Shown piece by piece: positions 1 through 6,563 of a stretch of DNA of 10,952 bases. The DNA comes from Oscillospiraceae bacterium (GTDB taxonomy: Bacteria; Bacillota; Clostridia; Oscillospirales; Oscillospiraceae), in NCBI GenBank assembly GCA_009776905.1, contig WRMX01000071.1, forward strand, positions 4,844 through 15,795, in the 5' to 3' direction. The notes under the pieces are model-generated. The model saw only the letters and a list, made by a program, of their open reading frames with translations, ran no database searches and had not been told where the DNA came from. Each line of letters begins with the position of its first letter. Position 1 is the first letter of the stretch. The position numbers and the translations under genes were made by a program.

Positions 1-276
1 CCAATCGATATTTTGGGCAGCGTGAGCCGCGTCATGCCGGACATCGTCACTCAAGAGCATCTGCATTCCTTCGGCACGATCAAAAACATGATCGCGGTAT
101 ATAAGGAAGCGGAAGACCTGATCAACATCGGGGCATATAAGCAAGGCGCGAACGCGGAAATCGACAGAGCGGTGAAGCTCCACCCTGCGATCCAAAGCTT
201 CCTGAAACAGGACACGGCAGAAAGCTACACATATGACGAGATACTGGATATGATGAACAGTATCGTAGGGGAGTAG
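1..276 (+). CDS. fliI: FliI, flagellar type III export ATPase (C-terminal part only)
   Basis: Reading frame 1 is open from the first base of the window and ends at TAG 274-276, giving the last 91 residues of the protein; the start lies upstream of the window. The segment contains the conserved FliI/F1-beta-like C-terminal stretch SVSRVMPDIV, then AVYKEAEDLINIGAY, then a helical tail (IQSFLKQD). These match the C-terminal domain of flagellar ATPases, which hydrolyse ATP at the cytoplasmic face of the export gate together with FliH and FliJ. The Walker motifs would be upstream and cannot be seen. An internal TTG at 13 is not a start: the upstream codons (PIDI) already fit the family. fliJ following 85 bp later is the standard order. 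Family identity is secure; only the 3' end is seen. Confidence 0.95.
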   Translation, partial: PIDILGSVSRVMPDIVTQEHLHSFGTIKNMIAVYKEAEDLINIGAYKQGANAEIDRAVKLHPAIQSFLKQDTAESYTYDEILDMMNSIVGE

Positions 277-361
277 CGAATAACGCTGTTCTTTTATGCT
301 ACCGTTCACGTTCTTGCGTCACCGGGCGTAAATTGCATCGTTCTTTTACATGGTGGTTAGT

Positions 362-817
362 ATGAAGAAATTTGTTTTTTCCTTGCAACCTGTGCTAAAT
401 TATAAGCTGACGATTGAAAAGCAGCAAAAGGCCGATCTTAAAAAAGCTCAACTGGCGCTGCAGGAGCTGCGCGCGCAGGAGCAAAGGCTGCTGGACGCGT
501 ATGCCGAAAACGAGCGTTCGTTGGAAAGGGCATTGCGCGAGAACCTGAATGTAGCGACAGCGCTCAGCGAGCACGATGCGTATTTTCGTTTTTTGCGCGA
601 TGCGCTGAAGGAAATCCGCGCAAGGATCGAAAGAGCGGAGCAAGTCGTCGCCGAGCATCAGACGCGCCTGATCAGGACGATGAGGGAGATTAAGACATAT
701 AACAAGCTTCGCACGGAGCAATACATTGAATATCAAAAGGAAGTCCAATCGGAGGAAGAAAAGGAAATCGGCGACTTAGTATCGTTCAACGCAGTAAGCG
801 AGGATATTTACTCATAG
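362..817 (+). CDS. fliJ: FliJ, flagellar export ATPase stalk/chaperone-escort protein
   Basis: The product is about 151 residues, the usual size of FliJ (roughly 140-150). It starts MKKFVFSLQPVLNYK, the typical FliJ opening, and is otherwise almost entirely charged helix with heptad-like spacing (coiled coil), as expected for the protein that inserts into the FliI hexamer like the gamma subunit of F1-ATPase and shuttles export chaperones. An in-frame ATG at 350 would add MVVS, but it has no Shine-Dalgarno sequence. The ATG at 362 has GGTGG at 352-356 five bases upstream and gives the family's usual N-terminus, so I chose 362. Sequence similarity in FliJ is low in general, so the call rests on length, composition, N-terminus and its place directly after fliI. 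Confidence 0.9.
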   Translation: MKKFVFSLQPVLNYKLTIEKQQKADLKKAQLALQELRAQEQRLLDAYAENERSLERALRENLNVATALSEHDAYFRFLRDALKEIRARIERAEQVVAEHQTRLIRTMREIKTYNKLRTEQYIEYQKEVQSEEEKEIGDLVSFNAVSEDIYS

Positions 818-926
818 TGTTCGGAACTGATGGATTGAGGACGCACGCTTTAGAAATGTTTAATGACATTGGCGGCGGAAGAGAGTCGATGACATATAAT
901 GCTCAAATTGAGATAAGGAGACTTGC

Positions 927-1679
927 ATGGCAGACAACATAAGCGAAGACTTCACGGACTTGACCGTCGAAGAAGGCGCAGACGAAATCGCAGAGACGGA
1001 AGCAGAGGAGTACAAGCCAGTCAAGGCGCCAAAGCCACCAAGGCAGCCGAGGCAGCCAAGCGAAGCAGGGTCGGAAACCGAAGCTGAAGCCGTAGCCGCT
1101 ATTACGAGAAAAAGCAAAAAGGTCAAAAAAAAGAAAGGGCGCTTGATAAAAATCATTCTGCTCGTTGTTCTTGTTTTGCTCGTGGGCGGATTTGTCTTTG
1201 AAGAAGTGTACTTTAATTATCTCGGGCTTCGCGATAAGTTGATCGAGAGCATTGTGGAGCTAGATCCCGATTACAGATCTCGTCAGGAAACGCTTAATGA
1301 GAGGGAGAGCGACTTGATCGCATATGAGGCGCAGCTCGATGCGCGTGAAAAGACCATAGCATCGCGCGAGTCGCAAAATGACAGGCGTAGCGCGGAACTA
1401 AGCCGCCAACAGGAGTCGTTGCAAGACCGCGAGGAGCGGCTGACGCCGTTGTATCAACGGCAAATGAGCGAACAGGAACAAGAGGACATGCTGTCCCTCA
1501 GCAGGACATATGCGCGGATGGCGCCCGAGGACGCGGCGAGCATCTTGCTGGAGTTGAACAACGCCGACGATGTCGCGGCAATACTATATAACATGAGCGA
1601 ACGCAACGCCGCTGCAATACTTGCAGTCATGGAACCGGAATATGCCGCTGTGATAACGGAGATACTGCTGTATAATTAA
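927..1679 (+). CDS. ylxF: MotE/YlxF-family membrane-anchored coiled-coil protein with MgtE_N-like C-terminus
   Basis: 250 residues with four visible parts. Residues 1-60 are an acidic, proline-rich cytoplasmic-type head. Residues 61-72 are a lysine cluster, followed by one transmembrane helix at about 73-91 (IILLVVLVLLVGGFVF). Residues 115-185 are a charged coiled coil with repeated RE/ER pairs. Residues 190-250 look like the MgtE intracellular N domain, with repeated short helices: MAPEDAASILLEL, DDVAAILYNM, RNAAAILAVM. B. subtilis ylxF occupies the same slot between fliJ and fliK, and MotE of Helicobacter, a chaperone for the MotC scaffold, has the same plan. The start is supported by AAGGAG seven bases before ATG. 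Its role here is inferred: probably stator scaffolding or flagellar assembly on the outer face of the membrane. It is not a magnesium transporter, as it lacks the transport domain. Confidence 0.8.
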   Translation: MADNISEDFTDLTVEEGADEIAETEAEEYKPVKAPKPPRQPRQPSEAGSETEAEAVAAITRKSKKVKKKKGRLIKIILLVVLVLLVGGFVFEEVYFNYLGLRDKLIESIVELDPDYRSRQETLNERESDLIAYEAQLDAREKTIASRESQNDRRSAELSRQQESLQDREERLTPLYQRQMSEQEQEDMLSLSRTYARMAPEDAASILLELNNADDVAAILYNMSERNAAAILAVMEPEYAAVITEILLYN

Positions 1680-1697
1680 CTTTGGAGTCATCATCAT

Positions 1698-2696
1698 ATG
1701 CAAGAAAACGAAACGAAAAAAGCAAGCCTCAGCAGAATCATTATTGCCGCTATTGCAGTGGCTGTTGTTATTGCAGCCATAATTCTATGGATTCGGCCAC
1801 GAATGCCCGCAACGCTTGCAGATGAAGATACATCGACAACCTTAGGCGAGACAGATGCGGAGGCATCGCTATCGACCGATGATCCGACGCAGAATGATAA
1901 TTCAAAACCGAACGATATCGCCGAACTGAAGCCGGATGAAGATGAGATGCCTGATTTTGGTGAGGTGCCTGATTTTGCCAACCCGCCGGATTTTACCGAC
2001 CCTCCTGACTTTACAGACCCGCCGGATTTTACAGATCCGCCGGATTTTACGGCGCCATCTCCTGCGGGCTCGCCATATTCTGAGGTGTTAACAAACGAAG
2101 ATGGCAGCCACACGATCAACGAATATAGTGGCGATGGGACGCTTATTAAAGAAACGAACTTCGGCGATTATGGGCGCTTGAAGATGGAAAAGTATTACTA
2201 TCCCGATGGCGAGCTGGCGTTTCATAATGAATATGATTCGCGAGGGGAAATCATCAAGACCGTGGCATATGACCCCGACGGCACCGTCAATCTCTGGAGC
2301 GAGCGCGAATACAACAGCGATGGCAGCCCGCACAAAGTGACGGGATTTCTGCCGGATGGAACAATATCATGGTGGGATGGATATGTGTATGATGACAACC
2401 GAAACCTAATCGCGCAGACGACCCACCAAGCTGACGGAACTATATCGTGGGAAAAGGAATATGAGTATGATGCTCAAGGAAGGATGGTCACGCAAAAAGA
2501 ATATGCAGCCGAAGGTTCGCGGTTGTGGTGGAGCGAATATGAATATGACGACAAAGGCAATTTGATCAAAGAAACCGGATATGAGGGCGATGGGTCGATC
2601 GCTTGGTGGGACGAATATAAATATGATGAATACGGCAAAAAAGTTGGAGAGACCAATTATTACGGCGATGGCGAGATTCGCTACCAATGGCCGTGA
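1698..2696 (+). CDS. Membrane-anchored protein with PDFxxP hexapeptides and 26-residue YD-like repeats, function unknown
   Basis: 332 residues. The N-terminus has a lysine-containing head and a single hydrophobic segment at about 13-31 (IIIAAIAVAVVIAAIIL), which looks like an uncleaved signal anchor, so most of the chain should lie outside the membrane. Residues 36-120 are an acidic, low-complexity spacer ending in six tandem PDFxxP hexapeptides (85-120). Residues about 147-330 are a repeat domain built on DG(T/S)I..WW.EY.YD..GNLI.ET.Y. The glycine of the DG pair falls at 171, 195, 221, 247, 273, 299 and 325, so the last five periods are exactly 26 residues. This resembles RHS/YD or MORN/YwqK-type beta repeats, but the period and the WW pair differ from the textbook units. 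GGAG at 1684-1687 precedes the ATG. The gene sits between ylxF and fliK, where the canonical operon has none, and a terminator follows it. A surface or hook-related role is only a guess from location. Confidence 0.8.
   Translation: MQENETKKASLSRIIIAAIAVAVVIAAIILWIRPRMPATLADEDTSTTLGETDAEASLSTDDPTQNDNSKPNDIAELKPDEDEMPDFGEVPDFANPPDFTDPPDFTDPPDFTDPPDFTAPSPAGSPYSEVLTNEDGSHTINEYSGDGTLIKETNFGDYGRLKMEKYYYPDGELAFHNEYDSRGEIIKTVAYDPDGTVNLWSEREYNSDGSPHKVTGFLPDGTISWWDGYVYDDNRNLIAQTTHQADGTISWEKEYEYDAQGRMVTQKEYAAEGSRLWWSEYEYDDKGNLIKETGYEGDGSIAWWDEYKYDEYGKKVGETNYYGDGEIRYQWP
1950..2057 (+). repeat. Six tandem 18-bp units encoding PDFxxP
   Basis: Codons 85-120 of the repeat-protein gene form six consecutive hexapeptides: PDFGEV, PDFANP, three of PDFTDP, and PDFTAP. 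At the DNA level the middle copies are nearly identical (CCGGATTTTAC plus variable bases). Such a tract can gain or lose units by slippage without a frameshift. It makes an acidic, proline-spaced, probably extended linker between the membrane anchor and the repeat domain. Confidence 0.9.
2205..2693 (+). repeat. Tandem 78-bp coding repeats (26-residue YD-like units)
   Basis: Five full units begin at 2277, 2355, 2433, 2511 and 2589, each 78 bp, with a degenerate 72-bp unit before them (2205-2276) and a partial one at the end (2667-2693). The register was set on the DG dipeptide codons. Conservation is clearer in protein than in DNA, so the copies are diverged rather than recent duplicates; the most alike are those starting at 2511 and 2589 (WWSEYEYDDKGNLIKET against WWDEYKYDEYGKKVGET). 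Confidence 0.85.
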
Positions 2697-2725
2697 ACAG
2701 TTAACAACGAAGAATTTAGCGTATT

Positions 2726-2753
2726 GGAGCGATTTTTATCGCTCCTTTGTTTT
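2726..2753 (+). terminator. Rho-independent terminator after the repeat-protein gene
   Basis: A perfect 8-bp stem, GGAGCGAT (2726-2733) with ATCGCTCC (2738-2745), closes a TTTT loop and is followed by TTTGTTTTT. It lies about 30 bp after the stop codon of the repeat-protein gene. It should end or strongly reduce transcription coming from fliI-fliJ-ylxF, implying that fliK and later genes need their own promoter or some read-through. Confidence 0.8.
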
Positions 2754-2795
2754 TATGTTGAATGACTAACGTGAGGCTCCGCCCCACAACCCGGA

Positions 2796-2889
2796 CGCCG
2801 CGCGCTCCGGCTAAATTCGTTCTACGGCGGAAGTGAATTCCGCCTACGAATTTTAGCCTCCGCACCGGCGCACCGCGCTTCGCGCGGCG
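2796..2889. repeat. Nested palindromic intergenic element
   Basis: Several inverted repeats are nested. The outer arms CGCCGCGCG (2796-2804) and CGCGCGGCG (2881-2889) are perfect complements. Inside, GGCTAAATTCGT (2809-2820) pairs with ACGAATTTTAGCC (2846-2858) with one bulge, and inside that GGCGGAA (2826-2832) pairs with TTCCGCC (2838-2844). The right outer arm can instead fold alone as CCGCGC-TTC-GCGCGG (2873-2887). The block is GC-rich at its ends and non-coding. It looks like a dispersed palindromic repeat (REP- or MITE-like), but copy number cannot be judged from one window. Confidence 0.7.
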
Positions 2890-2890
2890 A

Positions 2891-2953
2891 TAGTGCCTTA
2901 GCGGCTGAAAATTGTCTTGTTATTTATTAGTGTTGTATGACGCTAAGGCACTA
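2891..2953. repeat. Perfect 13-bp inverted repeat upstream of fliK
   Basis: TAGTGCCTTAGCG (2891-2903) and CGCTAAGGCACTA (2941-2953) are exact reverse complements around a 37-base AT-rich centre. It begins one base after the nested palindrome. It could be the terminal repeats of a very small element, an operator, or an RNA stem. A TATAAA at 2955-2960 just after the right arm could be a -10 box for fliK, but the -35 candidate (TTGTAT, 2933-2938, spacing 16) is poor, so I do not annotate a promoter. Confidence 0.65.
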
Positions 2954-2998
2954 ATATAAATGTGAAAACTAACGATAATTGAAACAGGAGGTGAAACG

Positions 2999-4411
2999 AT
3001 GCTGATACCCATGGAGACACTGTCCCCGATGATACCCCGGGCAGACTCCGGAACAGGCGGTCAAAACCGAACGCAAGCGAACATCAAATCCGATTCCATG
3101 TTTGGCAAAATCCTCGATGATTCGCGTTCGTCCAATGAGCACCGCAACATGAAGGTGCCCTGGAAGACCGACGATGCCCCTGCCGATGCAAAGTCCGCGC
3201 CCATGCCAAAAAAGAAACCTGAAATTGACATGGCCGATGACGATGCGCTGGCTGCCGGAGTGGTGGGATATCAAAATACGATCGTTTTTGTTCTCGAAGG
3301 AGATATGGAATCTGCTACTACCCCTGATATTATTGTTGACGGCATCATAGATGCAGCCGCGCCGCCTTTGGAAATCGACGCGGAGCTGTATGATATGGAA
3401 GCCGACGATGTCGTTGACAGCAATGTTCAAACGGACACAAGCCAGCAAGACCACAGCGATGCGATTATTGATCCGGATATCGCCGCTGATGCTCAAGCTC
3501 CGACAGCCGAAATTGCGGATACTATTCCGGAAGACATGCCGGATAAGACCGCAGCAGAGGCTCAATCGCCGGTTATCACCGGAGACGATGTCAGAGCAGC
3601 CTTGGATGCAAGCATTGTTGAGCCCGAAGTCATTGCCGACGTAGTTGATATTGCCGATGAACCGGCAGGGGAAGTAACGGCACGGAGGCCGGAAATAGGG
3701 ACGTCAGAGCAGCGGAATAATGAGGATGATAACTCAGAGTTTTCAAAAATCGGCGATCTGAGCCCTTTGGAGAATGAAAATGATACTGTTTCCGTCAAGG
3801 GACACAAGGAAAAACAAAATTCCGACACGGATACATCCGCAAAGAACAACGATGGAAAGACGCAGCAGGACTCAGTCAACGGCAATGTATTGCCGCTTAC
3901 TGAGGGCATTAAACCTGAGCGGTTCCAAGCTGACCAGCAAATGAAACGAGCGGCGGATGTGCCGGTCAAAAAGGAAGACCTGTTTGACGAAATGGTTTCT
4001 CGTATAGAAACTATGCAATCGGAGAGCAGGCAAACGATGACGATCCAGCTTAAGCCCGAATTTCTCGGGAAGCTGGCGCTTGAAATTGCCATGGACGCCT
4101 CCGGGCTGCATGTCAAGATCAACGCCGCGAACAACGATGTCAGAAGCATGATAAACGGTCAGATCAATGCGCTGATAGAGTCGCTTGAGCACAAAGGGAT
4201 CGAAGTGGTCGAGGTTGAGGTAGCTTATACAGGCGTTGACAACGGCGCTTTTAAAGACTCAAGTAAAAACCAGGCGCAGCCGGATCGCCCGAGGCGTTCA
4301 TACGCCGTCGACGGCATCGATGAGAGTGCGGCTTATTTTGCTGTGTTCCCTGCGGAGACTCTGGATTACTACCTCGACGCGGGCGTCAGCTCGGTTGAAT
4401 ACCGGGCATGA
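2999..4411 (+). CDS. fliK: FliK, flagellar hook-length control protein
   Basis: 470 residues. The C-terminal Flg_hook domain spans about 340-415: LKPEFLGKLALEI at 351-363, then LHVKINAANNDVRSMI and a helix ending LEHKGIEVVEVEV. This is the part that interacts with FlhB and switches export from hook to filament substrates. Residues 1-335 are long, acidic, Asp/Ala/Glu-rich and low in complexity, as in other FliK proteins, where this region acts as a ruler inside the growing hook. About 55 residues follow the hook domain. AGGAGGTG eight bases before the ATG makes the start firm. The gene follows a terminator and a palindromic gap, and flgD starts 21 bp after it, so it may head a separate transcript running into the hook genes. 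The N-terminal two thirds could not have been recognised without the C-terminus and context. Confidence 0.92.
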   Translation: MLIPMETLSPMIPRADSGTGGQNRTQANIKSDSMFGKILDDSRSSNEHRNMKVPWKTDDAPADAKSAPMPKKKPEIDMADDDALAAGVVGYQNTIVFVLEGDMESATTPDIIVDGIIDAAAPPLEIDAELYDMEADDVVDSNVQTDTSQQDHSDAIIDPDIAADAQAPTAEIADTIPEDMPDKTAAEAQSPVITGDDVRAALDASIVEPEVIADVVDIADEPAGEVTARRPEIGTSEQRNNEDDNSEFSKIGDLSPLENENDTVSVKGHKEKQNSDTDTSAKNNDGKTQQDSVNGNVLPLTEGIKPERFQADQQMKRAADVPVKKEDLFDEMVSRIETMQSESRQTMTIQLKPEFLGKLALEIAMDASGLHVKINAANNDVRSMINGQINALIESLEHKGIEVVEVEVAYTGVDNGAFKDSSKNQAQPDRPRRSYAVDGIDESAAYFAVFPAETLDYYLDAGVSSVEYRA

Positions 4412-4432
4412 TGAGTTGGAGGTAGATTTGCT

Positions 4433-5176
4433 ATGTCGACAATCGGTTCGATTACAGACCTTATGAATGAAACGGCCTTGCAGCAGGCGCGCGATGCGCA
4501 AGCTGCTCGCGAGGCAAGCTACAAAGACGAGAACAGCCGTAACACGAGCGGGTCATTGGGAAAAAACGACTTCCTGATGCTCCTGTCCGCCCAGCTTCGC
4601 TATCAGGATCCGCTGGAGCCTGTCAAGGACAGCGAATTCGCAGCGCAGCTTGCGCAGTTTTCGGCTCTCGAGCAGATGCAAAACATGAATATGACGCTTT
4701 CAGCCATGTCGAGCTACCAAGCATATGGCCTGGTTGGCAAATTTGCCGTGGCGACGACGTATGTCGATGGCGTGCTAACAGAGGTTCCCGGCATCATAGA
4801 TTGCGTGTTCACTGAGAAAGGGGTCACATTTGCGCAAATCGGCTCATATGCCGTCCCCGTTTCGTCAATTACGGAAGTATATGACAATTCTTCGATGCTC
4901 ACGCCAAAGATGCTTCTGGAGGCTTCGAACAATCTCATCGGCCGGACGGTCAAGGGTTCCGCAGACGGCAAGATTGTCGAGGGGACTGTTACTCGGTTGT
5001 CGGTCGATAATGGAGTCATGTATGCGTTCATAGACGATGGGTCCGAGACGGCGAAGGTCATCCGGGTGGAGACGATTTATGACATCCGCCAGGCGGGCAC
5101 TCCCGGCGACGTTCCCGCGCCCAAGGATACGGAGGAAGAAACTCCCCTCGTGCCTAAGGATACGGAGGAAGAATAA
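4433..5176 (+). CDS. flgD: FlgD, hook-capping/scaffold protein
   Basis: 247 residues. The N-terminal FlgD signature is clear at 42-84: LGKNDFLMLLSAQLRYQDP, then EFAAQLAQFSALEQMQNM. FlgD caps the growing hook outside the cell and directs FlgE polymerisation. Residues 98-151 and 167-217 look like two copies of one small beta domain: each opens with L(V/I)G, has a DG near the middle, and ends V..I..VYD or V..I..IYDI. The C-terminus is an acidic tail with PKDTEEE present twice, encoded by an 18-bp identity (5123-5140 and 5156-5173) 33 bp apart. The B. subtilis protein is much shorter (about 140 residues); the extra length here is the second domain and the tail. GGAGGT at 4418-4423 supports the start. 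Confidence 0.95.
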   Translation: MSTIGSITDLMNETALQQARDAQAAREASYKDENSRNTSGSLGKNDFLMLLSAQLRYQDPLEPVKDSEFAAQLAQFSALEQMQNMNMTLSAMSSYQAYGLVGKFAVATTYVDGVLTEVPGIIDCVFTEKGVTFAQIGSYAVPVSSITEVYDNSSMLTPKMLLEASNNLIGRTVKGSADGKIVEGTVTRLSVDNGVMYAFIDDGSETAKVIRVETIYDIRQAGTPGDVPAPKDTEEETPLVPKDTEEE

Positions 5177-5192
5177 TACGTTAAAATAATTG

Positions 5193-5221
5193 TTGAAATT
5201 CTACATTAAAGGTTATATAAT
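5193..5221 (+). promoter_or_regulatory. Possible sigma-A-type promoter before flgE
   Basis: TTGAAA (5193-5198) and TATAAT (5216-5221) are separated by 17 bp, an almost ideal housekeeping promoter in an AT-rich 60-bp gap. The position is awkward: transcription would be expected to start near 5228, inside the AGGAGG at 5225-5230, leaving a truncated ribosome binding site. It may be real with an early start site, or an accidental match in AT-rich DNA. Confidence 0.35.
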
Positions 5222-5239
5222 GACAGGAGGAATCGCATT

Positions 5240-6226
5240 ATGATGCGTTCATTGTATTCCGGGATATCCGGATTAAAGAACCACCAGACCAGAATGGACG
5301 TCATTGGCAACAACATCGCCAACGTCAATACTGTCGGCTATAAAGCCAGCCGTACGGTGTTTCAGGACATTTTCAGCCAGACCGTGAAATCCGGCACGGC
5401 AAACTTATTGGCCTACGAAAGAAACATCGGAGGAACGAACCCCACACAGATCGGCCTCGGCATCAAGCTGGCGACGATCGATGTTTTGCACACTCCGGCG
5501 CCGATCGCCCGCACGGACAACCCCTTCGACATGATGATCGAGGGCGACGGGTTCTTCATCCTCATGGACGAAAACGAGAATTATTACTACACGCGCGCCG
5601 GCAACTTCTACCTCGACGATGAGGGTTATCTGGTTTCCAGCCATGGCTATTTCGTGATGGGGTATAATTATCCGCTTGGTTGGGAAGATTATATTCCTCA
5701 ACAAGAAGAACCTGGTGAAGATGGTTATGAACCGGCGGTAAATGGGTATGTCTTAGTCGACCCTGATGATGAAGGACTGTTCGGTACTCTTGACAAGATT
5801 CGCCTCAGGTATGTCGATACGACAGGCGTTGTTGGCGTGGATGATTTAGGAGCTCCCATTGTAGGCGCCGATCAAGACCTATACGGCTTTTCTGTCGGAC
5901 AGGATGGTTCGGTCTCTGTTATCATCAACAACATCAAGGAAACCATAGGGTTCATCGGCATATCTATGTTCACCAACGCGGGCGGCTTGGAAAAAGCCGG
6001 CAACAGCCTGTACCGCGAGAGCCCCTCTTCCGGCGACGCGCTGCATACTATGGCGCTGATGGACGGAGCGGGCAGGGTCCTTGGCGGCGGGCTCGAGATG
6101 AGCAATGTCGACCTTGCGACCGAGTTTACGGACATGATCGTCACGCAGAGAGGCTTCCAGGCGAACTCCAGGGTCATCACGGTGTCCGACACATTGCTTG
6201 AAGAGCTTGTCAACCTGAAGAGGTAA
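5240..6226 (+). CDS. flgE: FlgE, flagellar hook protein
   Basis: 328 residues. The N-terminus has the rod/hook signature (LYSGISGLKNHQTRMDVIGN, then NIANVNTVGYK), and the C-terminus has the matching helix (LEMSNVDLATEFTDMIVTQ, then RGFQANSRVITVSDTLLEEL). These two ends form the coiled-coil core of hook and rod proteins; the middle (about 90-280) forms the outer domains. FlgG-type distal rod proteins share the ends, but the position right after flgD and before flbD identifies the hook gene. It is longer than B. subtilis FlgE (about 264) and shorter than Salmonella FlgE (about 403). AGGAGG at 5225-5230 is nine bases before the ATG at 5240; the next codon, ATG at 5243, is also possible. The middle of the gene (about 5641-5820) is clearly richer in AT than both ends. 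Confidence 0.93.
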   Translation: MMRSLYSGISGLKNHQTRMDVIGNNIANVNTVGYKASRTVFQDIFSQTVKSGTANLLAYERNIGGTNPTQIGLGIKLATIDVLHTPAPIARTDNPFDMMIEGDGFFILMDENENYYYTRAGNFYLDDEGYLVSSHGYFVMGYNYPLGWEDYIPQQEEPGEDGYEPAVNGYVLVDPDDEGLFGTLDKIRLRYVDTTGVVGVDDLGAPIVGADQDLYGFSVGQDGSVSVIINNIKETIGFIGISMFTNAGGLEKAGNSLYRESPSSGDALHTMALMDGAGRVLGGGLEMSNVDLATEFTDMIVTQRGFQANSRVITVSDTLLEELVNLKR

Positions 6227-6231
6227 ACATA

Positions 6232-6429
6232 ATGATTCTTGTTACCCGCATCAATAAAGTAGATCAGTTTTACATCAACGAAGACATGATCGAATTTATT
6301 GAGGAAACGCCGGATACGATCATTTCGCTCAATACCGGCAAGAAGATGGCGGTCATGGAAACAGCCATCGAAGTCATAGAACAGATCCGCGAGGAAAAGA
6401 TCCGGATTCGTCGGGCGACGCAGTTCTAG
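6232..6429 (+). CDS. flbD: FlbD/SwrD family small flagellar protein
   Basis: 65 residues, the family's normal size. It begins MILVTRINKVDQFYINEDMI, very close to the FlbD family pattern (I.LTRLN...F.LN...IE.IE..PDT.I.L..G), and continues EETPDTIISLNTGKK with a helical C-terminus. In B. subtilis the homologue SwrD raises flagellar motor torque, probably through the stator; the mechanism is not settled. It starts five bases after the flgE stop, with GAGGT overlapping the end of flgE (6220-6224), so translation is probably coupled. It is not the FlbD transcription factor of Caulobacter, an unrelated protein with the same name. The stator genes lie directly downstream, in keeping with a torque role. 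Confidence 0.93.
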   Translation: MILVTRINKVDQFYINEDMIEFIEETPDTIISLNTGKKMAVMETAIEVIEQIREEKIRIRRATQF

Positions 6430-6563
6430 GGGTTTTGCGTCTACATATCAAGTGTGAAGACAGCTTGTCCCTTGCGCTTGCTTTTCGGCTGACAGACGGC
6501 TGCGGCCCAGTGCCGGAACGCAGCCATATAGCTCCCGGTAACCGGAGAAAGAGGTGAACCGGT
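6430..6563 (+). other. Structured leader between flbD and motA
   Basis: This 134-bp non-coding gap contains GGCTGCG (6498-6504) and CGCAGCC (6519-6525), a perfect 7-bp stem with a GC-rich 14-base loop. It also has an imperfect palindrome around CCGGTAACCGG (6535-6545) that ends just before the motA ribosome binding site. I do not recognise a known riboswitch consensus, and there is no T-run that would make a terminator. It may affect how much motA is translated. Confidence 0.4.

Noticed and set aside
895..900. TATAAT as a -10 box before ylxF
   Set aside because: No acceptable -35 sequence at 16-18 bp; the region there is GCGGCGG.
856..942. Small + strand frame before ylxF (MFNDIGGG...)
   Set aside because: About 28 codons, overlaps the ylxF start, and the nearest GAGGA is about 15 bases away; not supported as a gene.
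927..1679. Magnesium transporter MgtE
   Set aside because: Only the MgtE_N-like helical repeat is present; there is one transmembrane helix and no CBS or transport domain.
1694..2119. Minus-strand open frame with KSGGSV repeats
   Set aside because: It is the antisense reading of the PDFxxP repeats; the + strand frame has an anchor, a ribosome binding site and operon context.
3562..4149. Long minus-strand open frame within fliK
   Set aside because: Serine-rich shadow of the acidic FliK ruler region, with no family features; the + frame has the FliK C-terminal domain.
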